This document shows, one piece after another, positions 34,401 through 46,400 of a stretch of DNA of 64,000 nt. How positions within the stretch are numbered: position 1 is the first letter of the stretch; each line of letters begins with the position of its first letter. Source of the DNA: Tribonema minus (taxonomy: Eukaryota > Sar > Xanthophyceae > Tribonematales > Tribonemataceae); the NCBI GenBank assembly GCA_017506865.1, contig JAFCMP010000013.1, positions 1,549,664 to 1,613,663 of the forward strand, given 5' to 3'. The position numbers and the translations under genes were made by a program. The notes beneath the pieces are model-generated. The model was not told the origin of the DNA. It did no database searches and saw only the letters and a list, made by a program, of their open reading frames with translations.

Positions 34401-37400
34401 GGCGCGCAGACCAGTGCAAGCCTCTTCTGCAAAGCACTCTCTCACAGTGTCCTGCAAGCGGCAGACGCACAATTGCCAGGAGTCAATCATCACTGCACGT
34501 GGCAGCAGCAGCGGAGCGCTGTAAAAATTGCAGCCTGAGGATACACCTAGGTGTCGCTCAACTCCAACTTGCCGCAGCGCTGGAGATACAGGAGTAAGCA
34601 AGCTCAGCCAGCATACTTTGCCCGTGTGCACATGCAGTGGTTTCATTAAAAAACTGTCCACAAACAAGGCTGGCTGGGCTGCAAGGCGGGTGTGCAGCTT
34701 GTGACCTTGCTGGAAGACTTCAAGGTAGTATACTACTAGTAGTAGCTCGTGACCTTGCTGCAACACAAGCCCACCTAAAAACGATTGCCAAGCTTCACTG
34801 CCCCATGCAATGCAGAACGCGGTTCAAGGTCAACTGATGTCAGCTACACCACAATGATGCAACGCTTGTGTTCTGCATAACGGGAGCGGTGTACGACTGC
34901 TATATGTTGTGCTGCGAACTACAGTAGACTGGGCAGTGCTCAACTAGGCGCCCCAGCGCCGCGCCCAACACGGTTCAGAAAGTCAGGGATGCCACCAGCC
35001 TTCGACACAAAGAAGGACGGACCTAATATGCTGCAACGAACCTTCTCCATGTTGGCGCGCCAGTAGCCAGGCTGCAGCTTCAGTGTCCTGGTGGCGAGGC
35101 CAGACTGCTCACACAACAGCGCGCGTCCTTCCCCCACATCACTGCACAGCTTGCACGTCTCGCCATCTGGCGAGTAGTACCCGATGCCGCAGCTGACGAA
35201 CTGCAATTGCACAGCGGCGACGCTGCCGACACTGCTGGCGACAGCGCCGTCTGGCCGCGTGGGAATGTCATCGACATCAGCGCACGAGTAGGCCCGTGTC
35301 AAGCCATGGTTCGGAGGAGCCAAAGCCGCCCGATACGCACCGCGTAGCAGTGTTGCGTACATAGGTGCTGGTGGTCAGCCCTGAGGCAACTGGCGCGCAT
35401 AGCGGCAAGCGGGGCAGGGTGTGTGTCAGGGCCAATCAAGCACAACACAACTAACTATAGTTTATGTCTTGCCAATGTCTTCAGAATCTAAAGCCGCCTG
35501 ATACGCACTGCGAAGTTGCATTGTGCGTGCACGTAGGTGCTATTGCGCAGGCCTATGGCAACCGGTACAAGGCGGGCCGGGCAGCCAGCTGCCTATAGGA
35601 ACTTCTATAGGCCTATAGGAACTTCTACAGGCCTTGAATCATGTTAGGCCACGTACTACGCATGGCAGGCACAATGCTTCCATGCGCCGCTTCAAGACTG
35701 TCATATGAATCATCAACTGATGCAGGCACATTAGGTTTTGCTGCAGTGCCTTCCTAGCTGTATCGCACCTCTTACTACATGCTACGCTGTAGTATGAAGT
35801 ATACTATGACGTGCAGCTGCAGACAACAAGCACTTCTATTGAGTTGTACTTATGATCTTGTATTTATAGCAGCCCCAAGGTGGGCTTGATGCGTTGGATA
35901 AGATTGCACAAAACTAAAATCGGACGGGCCCTTAGAGCCCTGCGTTGCAGGCTTGTACTAGACTCATGGGGGGTAGACACAGCGGCACCCAGTCTGAGCC
36001 ACACACACTTGAGTTGTACTTTTATTATATTCCACTTGTGGCTGTGGAAATGCCATGTTGTAGGTGTGTCGCCTTGTTCTCACTCTTGGATGTAGCATGC
36101 AAAGCTTGCACGCCACACCCCGCCCCCCACATCACCCCCAACAAAGCACCCGCAAGCGACTGTCCCCCACATACTAGCAGGGATACCAAACAAAGCTACA
36201 AGACTCTTCCCCCACAGACAGACCCGTCTTAGGGCCACCCAGCTCCACGCAGACTCCATCTCAAAGTTTTCATGCAGGCCAAGGTCACCATAATGGGCCC
36301 TGAACTAAAGATTGTGGCTATCTACGTGAACCCCGATATCATAAAGATAAGCAGAGTTGTACTACCAGTACACAAAAAGACGAGGCGGTCTGGGCATGCC
36401 GCTTTTGGGGCTACTGGCACCAGCCGCATACACGGCCCAGGCATGCACAACACTGCGGCCTGCAATAATTCATGCCACTGTGGCAGCAGGGGCCCTGAGG
36501 CTCGGCACTGACGAACACGGCGCAGTCACCTGGTTCGCGCAGCACTCATGCGCAATACGCGAGGACCAGGGACTGCCGCCAATCATCGAGGCCGTGCGAC
36601 GCTCTACGCGAGCGCTGACAGCTGATGGCGGCGAAAAATCACGCACAGCTGTGGCCGAGCAGCTCCCAGCATGGTTGCTACGGTGGGCAGCAGATACGAC
36701 GGCCGCAGCGTCGACGCTCCCCACTGCGGTGCAAGCGATCTACGCCGCAACTGCCGTCACGGAGACGGGGACCACTGAGCCAGCCCCACACACCCACGGC
36801 ATTGTGCCTGGCGCCGAGGCGGCCGCTGCGGCGGCGACCGTACCTGGCCCTCAAGCCGCTGCCGCGGCTGCCTCTTCCACGCCCGCTAAAACACAAACTA
36901 GCGCGGAAGAAAGCAGCTGCAGCGGCGGGCAGGAGGACGACGACGACGACTGGGAGGCCTATGCTGACGAGATCTGCAGGAAGGTAGTGCCCCGCCGCCG
37001 GCGCGGTTACTTCACGCACGGACTACAGGCCGGCCTTTCAAATGTTCTTCGACGTCAATACGAGGACTGCCTGGTGGAGGACCTAGAGGCTGCCTCGGCT
37101 GGTGCCGTGGGCAAGCCGACGCAGGCTACACTTATTGGTGACTCGCGTGACACCAGCCGCCGCCGCCAACAGGCTAGCGCGCGGGTCCTGGCGCAGCTGC
37201 GCAGCCAGCGTGCGTCCGGGGCAATGGCGTGGATGAGCGTGCCGCCCGCTGCCAATGACCGCCCGGGTGCGGCGCCCATGTCCAGTATGGCAGCAGCCAC
37301 GATGATTTTGGTTGCGATCTTTATAGACGGGTGGGGCATACAGGGCGAGGTGTGCCCATGGCGGTGCAGTGACGTGAGCCCCACCTCCACGCATGCGATC

Positions 37401-40400
37401 AGCTGCCCCAGCCAGCACATACGGGGGCACAACGCGACACACACTGCCCAAAAGCGGTGCCTACAGCGCATCTTGAGACAGCACCATGTCTCTATTGTCC
37501 GCAATGAGGACGCTAGCGTCTTCAAGGTACCGGGGTATCGGGCGGACACAGTCATTGACCCAGGGTGTCTGCACTTTAGCAGTGCATACCGTAACAAGGG
37601 AATAGTGCTAGACACAAGTGTGCGCGCGCCCACAGCGAGCTCGTACCTGACAGGCAAAACAAATGCCTCGAACACGGACGGCTATGCTGCTGGGGTGGGG
37701 GAGGACGCGAAGGTCAAGCACCACACCGGCACCTTGACGTCATCTTGGGCTTTTGTGCCAATCGTGCAGGAGTCATACGGACGGCTGGGCAAGCAGACAA
37801 GCCTTCTTGTTAAGGAGTTGGCAATGCACTCAGCACTGTGCTCAGGGGGGGGGAAAGCAGATGTGTTACGCAAGGCCGGGTTAGCTAAGCGTCAGATCCA
37901 CATTGAGCTGAGCATATCGCTGGCGCGGGAGTTGGCGGAGCGCGTCATGGCATACACACGTGGAGCGCGAATGCTGGGCTGTGTTGCGGCGCCGGTATCC
38001 AAACTCCTTGGGCACAGCGCAGACTAGGCTGCTGCGTTGACGCAAGCTTTTCGATTGCATAGGCAACCCGGCCTCCCTTGGGCCTTTATAAATACAAGTC
38101 CATACGTACACAAAAACCATATGTTTTGTGAGTCTGCAGAGAGCTTTGCCATACGTTCACTTCAAACAGCCCCATTCACAATGACCACCTTTGATGCAGT
38201 GTACAACCCCACGCGCGCACTTGCGCACACAACCATGCTTGGCTTGGTCTTGGAAACTCTTAAAGAAGTCTTACTGTTAGCGCTCTTAAAGATGTCGTAG
38301 TGCTAGCGTAACTGCTGCTTGAGAGCACGCGTGGGGGTTGTGGGCCATTGTACTCACCATCAGCCAGCTGGATAGTCGAGAACACAGCACCTCCATTCGC
38401 AGCAGAATTGTGCCCGAAGTACACCTCCGAAAAGTCTGCTGAAGATAGGTTGCCTGTGAGCAGCACGGCGCCGCCGGCATCGAGCACGGTGCTGTTGTCA
38501 AACGACACCCGGCTCAAGGTCATGCTGGCGCCGTCACTGGCAGTGAATGCTATTGCGCCGCCATCGACCGCGGAGCTGCGATTGAAGTTTGTGTCAGTGA
38601 CGGTGAGTGCCGCCGCCGCCACATACAGGGCGCCGCCATCCAGCGTGCCCTGGTTGTCGTAGAACTGAGTGGAAGCGATCCGCACCCCGCGTGCGGGCAT
38701 CGATAGCATCAGTCCGCCGCCCTGGCCCGAGCGGCAGCTTTCAACTGAGCTTTCCTCCACCAGTACCCTGTAGTCACTGCCACTTTCAGCGATGGAGATA
38801 GCAGCAGCCCCGCCGGTCCCGCCGTTCTGCACCGTAGAACAGTGGTAGAAGGAGGCATTGACCAGCGCCACCACGTACTCCTCCGCCACGGGCCACGATT
38901 CTGGCTGAAACTCGCCAAAGTAATATTCATAGTCGGCATATGCACCCACGTATGAGATGGCACCGCCGGTGGAGGCAAAGCAGCTTGTGAAGTTGCAGTC
39001 CTGGACTGTGAGGAGCCGGCCCAGCATACTATTAGCGCCGCCGTCCAAGTTGGCCAGGCAGTCCTCAAAGCGGCAACCGCGCAGCGTGACATCGGCAAAT
39101 ATGTCATCGATCCGTATGGCGCCACCTATCCCGTACAGCAGGGCCTGCTGGCCGGTGGGAGAAAGGCTATGCCTCCCCGCAGACTGAGACCGCGTGAAGG
39201 CAGTGTTGGTGATGGTGATGTTGGCGCCGCCGTCCAGGCGCTTGTCCCTCTTGTCACCGGACCCCACATAAATGTCACCGCGTAGTCTTCAGCGCTGTTG
39301 TCCATGAAGGCTGAGCCGGCGATGGTGAGCTGTACGGGATTATTGAAACCAGCCGTCTCCATGTAGATGGCACCGCCCATGACGGGGTCACCGCCTCCAA
39401 AATAAACGCCATCTGTGTGAAAGGCTGCACATTGTGATTTATGCATGCGTACAGTCAGTGGTTTAGGGCAGAGCATCACCACCGAATATAGGGACATACA
39501 TTAGCTCAGGAAGAGGGGTTACGGGCAGGTTTTGGTGTCAGCACAGCTGGTAGGGTTGCTCCACACGTGTAGTTGCATTGCAACACCCATTCAACAATAA
39601 GTTTCATGCTCTTGTGAACCTACGGCCATCATCGCACTTGGCAACCCTTGCGCCCGGCCGCTCAGCTGCAATACAGTACCCATCTGCATATGCGAAGCCA
39701 CCGCCCGTATACCGTGCGCGTGCGTGTGCATACGGCGACAAACAGGGAAGTCTGAGATCCGCTGGCTGAGGGTTAGCTCAGGGTTGTAGGCAGAGCGTTG
39801 CCGAGGAAGTAGGGCTGCCTTCGTGTACACAGTGTCGACAAATTGAATGATGAGGTCAGCACTTGAACTGGAACTAGCAGCCAACTTTGCACCACTTCGG
39901 AATTAGTAGCCGTCTTTGCGCTTAGCTGCAGAGAGCCCAACGGCGAGTGCATGCGGGCGCCGGGCCGCCGCCAATGCCGTGTCCGTGCGCATGCAGTCAA
40001 TGGTGGACAGGGCAGCATCTTCAAGTCATCTTCAAGTAATTTGCTTAGGGCTAGCTCAGCGATACCTGTCAGGCCGGGCCTGCCAACTTGCCAATAAGGC
40101 AGGGTTACTATGTTAAAATAGGGTTTTGATTGCGGCCAAGTAGTAGTGAACACAGGAACAGCACACTGTCAGGCGACTCAATCATGATGGATTTACCGTG
40201 TGACACTTAAGGCCTCTTTGCGGTCATGCACCCTTAAAAGAGGAGCCCACTGCAGTGCCCCACTGCTATGGCACCTCATTGCTCTTCATGGCTCGTGCAG
40301 CGCTGCATTGGTCCATGATGCACTACTACATCCGAACTTGTACCACAACATACCATTTTATTATCATAATGGTTCCACAGTCCTCAGCATGTAAGCCCAA

Positions 40401-43400
40401 ACCCACTGGCACTGGCATCTGGGATCAAGCTTGTCGTATCATCAGCATGTGCAAACTCCCATTGCCCCACGTACCCACTTCCACTCACCCACCTACCCAA
40501 CCACCCACACACACCAGTTTTTGCAGCTTCAAGCTAGCTTCAAGCTTGAAGTTGTATATTATGTCCTGGACCGCATGGGCTGCGCGCACGATAAATCGGG
40601 CTTGCAATAACTAAATCTACGGAGGGGCCGGCGGTTCGGCGCTGGCCGGCGAGGGCCGCGGCACTTGCAACAGTGCGATGCGGCGGTAAGCGCTGACGTC
40701 GCCATCAGGGGCAATGACTGCATTCCAGTTGTCGATCACGACACGTGTGAGCGCGCGCTGTAGCGCGAGGGAGGTGCGGCGGCGCCAGAAGGCAACGCGC
40801 TGCGCGAGATTGTAGCTGCCCTGCGAGCTCTGCTCGGCGAGTGCGTGTAGCAGCGCTTGGGTGTCGCGTGACATAGCGCCGAAGTGGTCAAAGGCTGCGG
40901 AAAATAGGGTGTGTGTAGTGGGGTCCAGGGCCCCTGAGACTACGTATGTGTCTATCTTTTCCTGCGAAGCCGATTCTAGCACGCGCTGCACATCGCGCGC
41001 GCCCCCCTGAGCCTGACGGAGGCGGGAGGGGCATGAGCTGTCACGTATGGTGACGTCTATGCAACAAGCTACTTCAAAGCCGCCGCGCAGTTTAGTGCAC
41101 CGGCCTGCTGCTACCGCGTCGGCGCTCGGCTGCACTTTAGGGACTGGAAGGCAGATCTGGTTGCTGCCAAAGACGATGTCCATGAACTTGTTGAACCCGT
41201 GGCGCGCCGCGTAGCGGCGGAAGGGGGCAAGGGTGTCCCGGTCGAGACCGCGGAGGTGGGCCACCTGCTTGAGCAGCTGAAAGAGCGCGTCTGCGAGCAA
41301 GTTGTGTCGCGTGACGTTAAGGCCTTGTGTGCAGCGGCGCAGGTGGGCACCCGAGTCCACTGGTGTATGGCACTTGGGGCACCGCGCCGCAGCGGGGGCG
41401 GGGCGCTCCATGCCCAGGTGGCGCCGCAGCGTCTCGCGGAATTCCGGCGGGGACATGGTCTCCGCTGGGTCAGTGCTCGGCAATTGCGCCAAGAAACCCA
41501 TGGCCCCCTTAGAGGCGCCGCTGCGCCACGCCGCGACTGCTTCCAACGCATTTGCTGCTTCAAGCCGACGCAGCTGCGTGGCGGCGAGCGCTGTGTCTAG
41601 CACCCGTGATAGCGCCGCTTGACGCCGCGGCAGCACGGCGGCCGGCGGGGCCTGGGCAGAGCCTGGCTCGCGCGCCACCGCTGGCGCAGCAGCGCGGTGC
41701 GCGCCGGCGCGAGTCCGCATGCCCGGCCCCGCAGCTCCGCCTGCCCGTTGTAGCAGATCGCGCAGCGCCCGCCACGCGCCGTCGTCCTGGCGCCAGTCCT
41801 GGAACCAGACCGAGGGCAGGAGCAGTGCGAGGGCCGATGCAGCATCATCGCTGCCGCTGCGCAGCTGCTGCAGGCAGGTAGCTATCTGCGTGAAGGTGAA
41901 GCCGTAGCGGGCGTGCTGCAGGACGCGGCTGCGTGCCGCGGCTGGAAACGCCGCCAGTGCCGGTCCCATGCACTCGAGGGTACACGCAGCAAATGCGGCA
42001 CATGCACGCGGCGCTGCGCCCAGCACGCCAAAGCCACCGCTCCCCAGCCGCAGATGCACGCGTACCTGCTGGTGTGCTGGTAGCGTCACTGGGGGCCCGC
42101 CACCCCAGTCGGCGCCGCGTACCCATGCCACTGCCGCCGCCCACGGAGAGGGCGGCGCCGCCGTCGCCGCAACCGCCGGCGGGCCGTGGCGATCGTCAGC
42201 AGCCGCCGGCGCGCCCCCGTGGGCCGGCGGCGCGCCCTCGTGGGCCGGCGGCGTAAGACCCGCCGATGGTTCCTGCGCCAGCGCGGCCACGGCCGCTTGC
42301 GTGACGGCGTCGGAGCGCTGTAGCTCCTCGTGCGTGAGGGATGGCGCCGTGTTGCGCGCGACATGCCCTGCGCGGGCGGGGACGGCAAGACGCAGAATGG
42401 AGAAGGCAGCCTGCACATCCTCCATCTGCACCAGCTCCGCCACCAGGCGGTCGGTGCTGGGGGCACGAAGGGTCGCCGCTACGTGTGCGCGCACGAACTC
42501 CTCGGTGCCGACCGCCACCCCCATCAGCGTGATGCCGTCGTCGCATACTGGTACGGGGACATTGGCGGCGGCGAAGATGGCAGCGGCGCGCTCGCGAGCG
42601 CCGCCTGAGGCCGGCACCAGCGCCGCGCATTTCGTGACGTTGACCTGAATGTTTAGCTCGCTCAGCGCCTGTTGTATGAAGCAGAACGCGCGACCGACGT
42701 GGCCGAGCACTGACGCGTCACAGCTGGGCGTCATGATGGTGAGGTCATCGAGGTAGCCCGGAAGCGCCAGCTGCGGGAACTTGGCGCGGGCAGCCACCAT
42801 GGTGCCGCGCAGTGCCAGCGCGAACAGCAGCGGCCCCAATGGGTCGCCCTGCTGCACGCCCTGTTGGGAGAGGATGATGGCGGCGTCGGCGTGCCCATCT
42901 AGGCCAAATTGTAGCCAAGGGGCCCGGCCGGGGCCGTAGATGTGCTCGACGTAGCCGTACAGGTCAGGCAGATGCTCGGCCACCGCGGTGAGGACTGCCG
43001 AGCGCGACAGCGCGTTGAAGGCATTACTGCCGTCAATGGCAAGGAGCACACACGCCGCCGCACTCATGCGTGAGCTGCGCCATGAGCACCACTCTCTCTG
43101 CGCCCCCCCGCGCGCCGACCCCAAACTGGCCAATTGGCTCCAGCAGCGCGGAGACGCGGTCCCGGGTGTCCGTGCAGAAGGTGCGGGCGAACAGGCGGCG
43201 GATGGTGTCGCCGCACGCGATGGGGCGCGCCTTCTCGCCCACAGCGCTGAGGCGCGCGGCTGCGTGAAGGCGCCAAAAGGGGGCGGGCAGCGCGGCGGGG
43301 GTGGAGTACACCGCGGTACCCAGCCACGCCAGCAGCTCAAGGAGCCAGTCAACCGTGCGCCCCGACGCGTGCGCCGTGTGCCGAACGCACTGCTGGAGGT

Positions 43401-46400
43401 GGGAGTTGCGCAGCCCAGAGGGACCGGCGGCCGAGCCAGGGTTGGCGGCGAGGATGGCCTCGCGCAGCCCGTCCGCCGTGAACGAAGCGCCGTTGAGTGG
43501 TGCTGCCGCTGCCAGCGCCGACGCCGCCACCGAGCTGCGCGCTCGCGTTGCCGCGGCATCCAGCTTCGCAGACGCGTCGCCGGCTGGGTGTTTAGCCTGC
43601 AGTTTATGCAAGGTAGCGGAGTCGCGGGGGGCAGATGTGTCAGCACCCTCCGCCAGCAGCCGCGCGGCGCGCCCCGACGCCGCCCGGCTGCCGCGCCGTC
43701 GCCGCCGCGCGCTCCCGCACTGCCGCCGCCGCCTCCGTCATAGATCTAGCGCGGCGCGCGCACGCACGGGCGGCGCCGCGGCGGCAGAAGGCCAGCGCTG
43801 TGCGCATGAGCAGGTCCAGGTCGCCTGCCACAAAGGCCGCAAAACGGTGCGCCCGCGGCAGGGAGCCGTCGGGTACAAGCAGCAGGCACGGCAGCAGATG
43901 CAGCAGCTTGCACCATGCACCGGCTGTGGCGGACGCCTGTGCCGCTGCCTCAACCCCGTGTGCCTGCGCCACCGCCGTCTGCGCTTCCCGGAGGCCCGCC
44001 AGCGCGGCCGTCAAGGCGGCTGTGAAGTCCGAGCGGTGCTCCAGGCGAATGCGGCGGCCGACCACCAGTTGCTGCTGCAGAACATAGTCAAAGGAGAGGT
44101 CGTCAAGCGCTGCGCGCGCGGGCGAGAGCGGCGCCAGCGTCCAGAGCGGAAGCGCGCTGCGCCATGTTGGCCCTGCCGCAGCCACAGCGGCAGCTGCGCG
44201 GGCGCCGGGGCCGCGCGCGCCGCCGCTGGCTGTAGAGAGGGGGAGGATGGGGGGCAGAGGCGCGACGCGGGGCCCGTGTGGCCGCTGCGTTGCGGCCGCC
44301 CCCCGGGACTTGTAGAGGTGGTCGCGCTGGTGCAATTTCGTGCGCACGCACCCGGGCTCGCCGCACGAGGCGCATGCGCAGAGTAGCAGCTCGGGTTCCA
44401 CGGCGTAGTAGGTGCCCGCGCCGGCTCGGTGGAGAGTTAAACACTCGTCGTCGATCGCCTGCATACGCGCGAGATAGTCGGCAGGCACATTCGGATGCTC
44501 GCGGCGCTGGTGATCCGCCAGCGTCGTGGCGATGCGGCGCGCCAGCGCCAGCGACGCCGACGTCTGCGCCGTGAGCGTGTGCGCCTCCCCGTTCCGGCGG
44601 AGGCGCGGTTTGGGCACTGGCACCCGAAAGAGGCAGCCAGTGTCATGTAAAGGGCAGCGTGGATAGATGGCAGCCGTTGCAGGCTGAGCGGGCGCCTGCA
44701 CTGCCTCAGGCTGCGCAGGGTCTACGCCCGCCGCGGCAGCCGCTGCTGCAGCAGCAGCTGCCGCAATGGCCGCTGGTGCGGCTCCCCCTGAAGTAGAGTC
44801 AGACATCATTACGATGGATGAGGGGAGCGCCGCACCGGCGGCTTACAGGCCCGTGGCGCCGCCGCCTCCCTCCGGTGCCGGCGGCTGGGCCGTCGAGGAG
44901 GAGAGGAAGCGGTCGGCGGCGGACTGACCTTGGGGCAGCAAGCGCGGGGCGTGCAGCGGGGGGTTCCGCCGCCGAGCCCGGCGTGCACTCAGCAGCCGTG
45001 CGCTTGCGGCTGGCGCGGGGTGTGCCACTGTCGGACATAAGCGCGCTGCTGTCACTGGCAGGCACGGGGGGCTGCCTACTGCGCGAGGGGGAGGCGCTGC
45101 AGCCGCTGCCGTGCCGAGCCGCTGGCGACGATGCGCGCCGACACCGCGAGCGCCCGCGTGAGCAACAGCGCGGCAGCTGCCGCGGCGCCGCCGCTGCCTC
45201 CAGTGCCACCGCGGGGTCCGCTGCCGCGCTTGCGGCCGCTGCCGCTGCCGCGCTGGCAGCACCTACAGCGGGCGGCGGCGCGCCCGCCGCTGCCGCGCCT
45301 GCCGCCTCCGCGCCCGCCGCCGTTGCCCCGTCCGCCGCCACCGCCGCCGCAGCGCCAGCCGCTGCAGAGCTAGCCTCAAGGGCTCCCGCCACGGGCGTGG
45401 TGGCCACCGTGCCGGCGGCGTCCGCCGCCGGCACCGCCACGCTCGCAGCGCGCGCCGCTTCCGCTGTCAGCTGCGCCTCGAGTCGAGCGGTCGCCACAGC
45501 GTTGCGCACCTGCTCTCCTTTGCGCAGGCTCCGTTGCTGCGCCGCCAGCCGCTCCGCACGAACTTGCTCTGCCAGAGACCGGTCGCGATCGGCCTCAGCA
45601 GCCCGCTTTCCCGCCTCGGAGGCTGCCAGCAGCTTTGTCAGTGCCTTGACCTGCTGCTACAGACCCTTCCGCGCGGTCCTCCCCTCCAAGATGGCCCCCT
45701 GCAGCTGCTGAATGCGCTGCTCCTGGCCCAGCTGCGCAGGGTCCGCGTCGGCCGCCGGCGGCGGCGGCGAGGCGCCCGGCGACGCGCTCGCCAGCGCGGG
45801 CGTCGAGGCGGCGGCAGCGTCCGTCGCGGCGGCGCCGGTCGCCGCCGGCGCTGGGGGGTGCGAGGCGGCGGCGCCGGTGGGCGCACGCTGCGTCGCGGCG
45901 GCTGCCGCCGCGGCGGCTGCAGCTGTGGCTACCGCAGGATCACCGGCGGCTGTGCCAGTGGCGGCGGCTGGCGTGGTGCAGGCCGCGGGGAGCGTGGTGT
46001 GCGCGCAGCGCGTTGCCCGGCACTGCTGACCCGGGCGCGTGAAGTGCCGTCGCAGGCAGGACGGGCACGCTGTCAGATTGTCAGGGCCCAGCAGCCGCAG
46101 CGCTACTTCCGTGCCGTCCACCGCGCATAGGACCGAGTGCGCGAGTCGCCGCGCAACGCCGCGGACCACTGTTAGCTCCCAAACACCCGCGGCGCCTGGC
46201 GATGCCGCCGACGCCGGCGCCGCGGATGAGGCCGCACCGCTAAAGCCTACGCCGCAGGTCTTCAGAGCGCTGGCCAGCAGCAGAAAGGCGGCGGAAGTGC
46301 AGCCGCCGCCCGCCCGCAAGCGCACCGGCGCGATGGGCATGCCAGGAGCTGCGAGTGCAGGCGCAAGCAGCATTGCAAGCTGCGCTGCAGACCACGCCGC

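Noticed and set aside
35590..35630. TATAGGAACTTC repeats resembling half-sites of the yeast FLP recombinase target
   Set aside because: The match is only about 12 bases, the two copies are in direct orientation without the 8-base spacer, and no recombinase gene is present.
40617..43646. Reading the 1009-codon frame as a complete protein starting at 43646
   Set aside because: Its first ~190 codons are out of frame. The true N-terminal reverse-transcriptase text is in the frame at 43033-43611, so the long frame is a fusion of noise and the genuine core.
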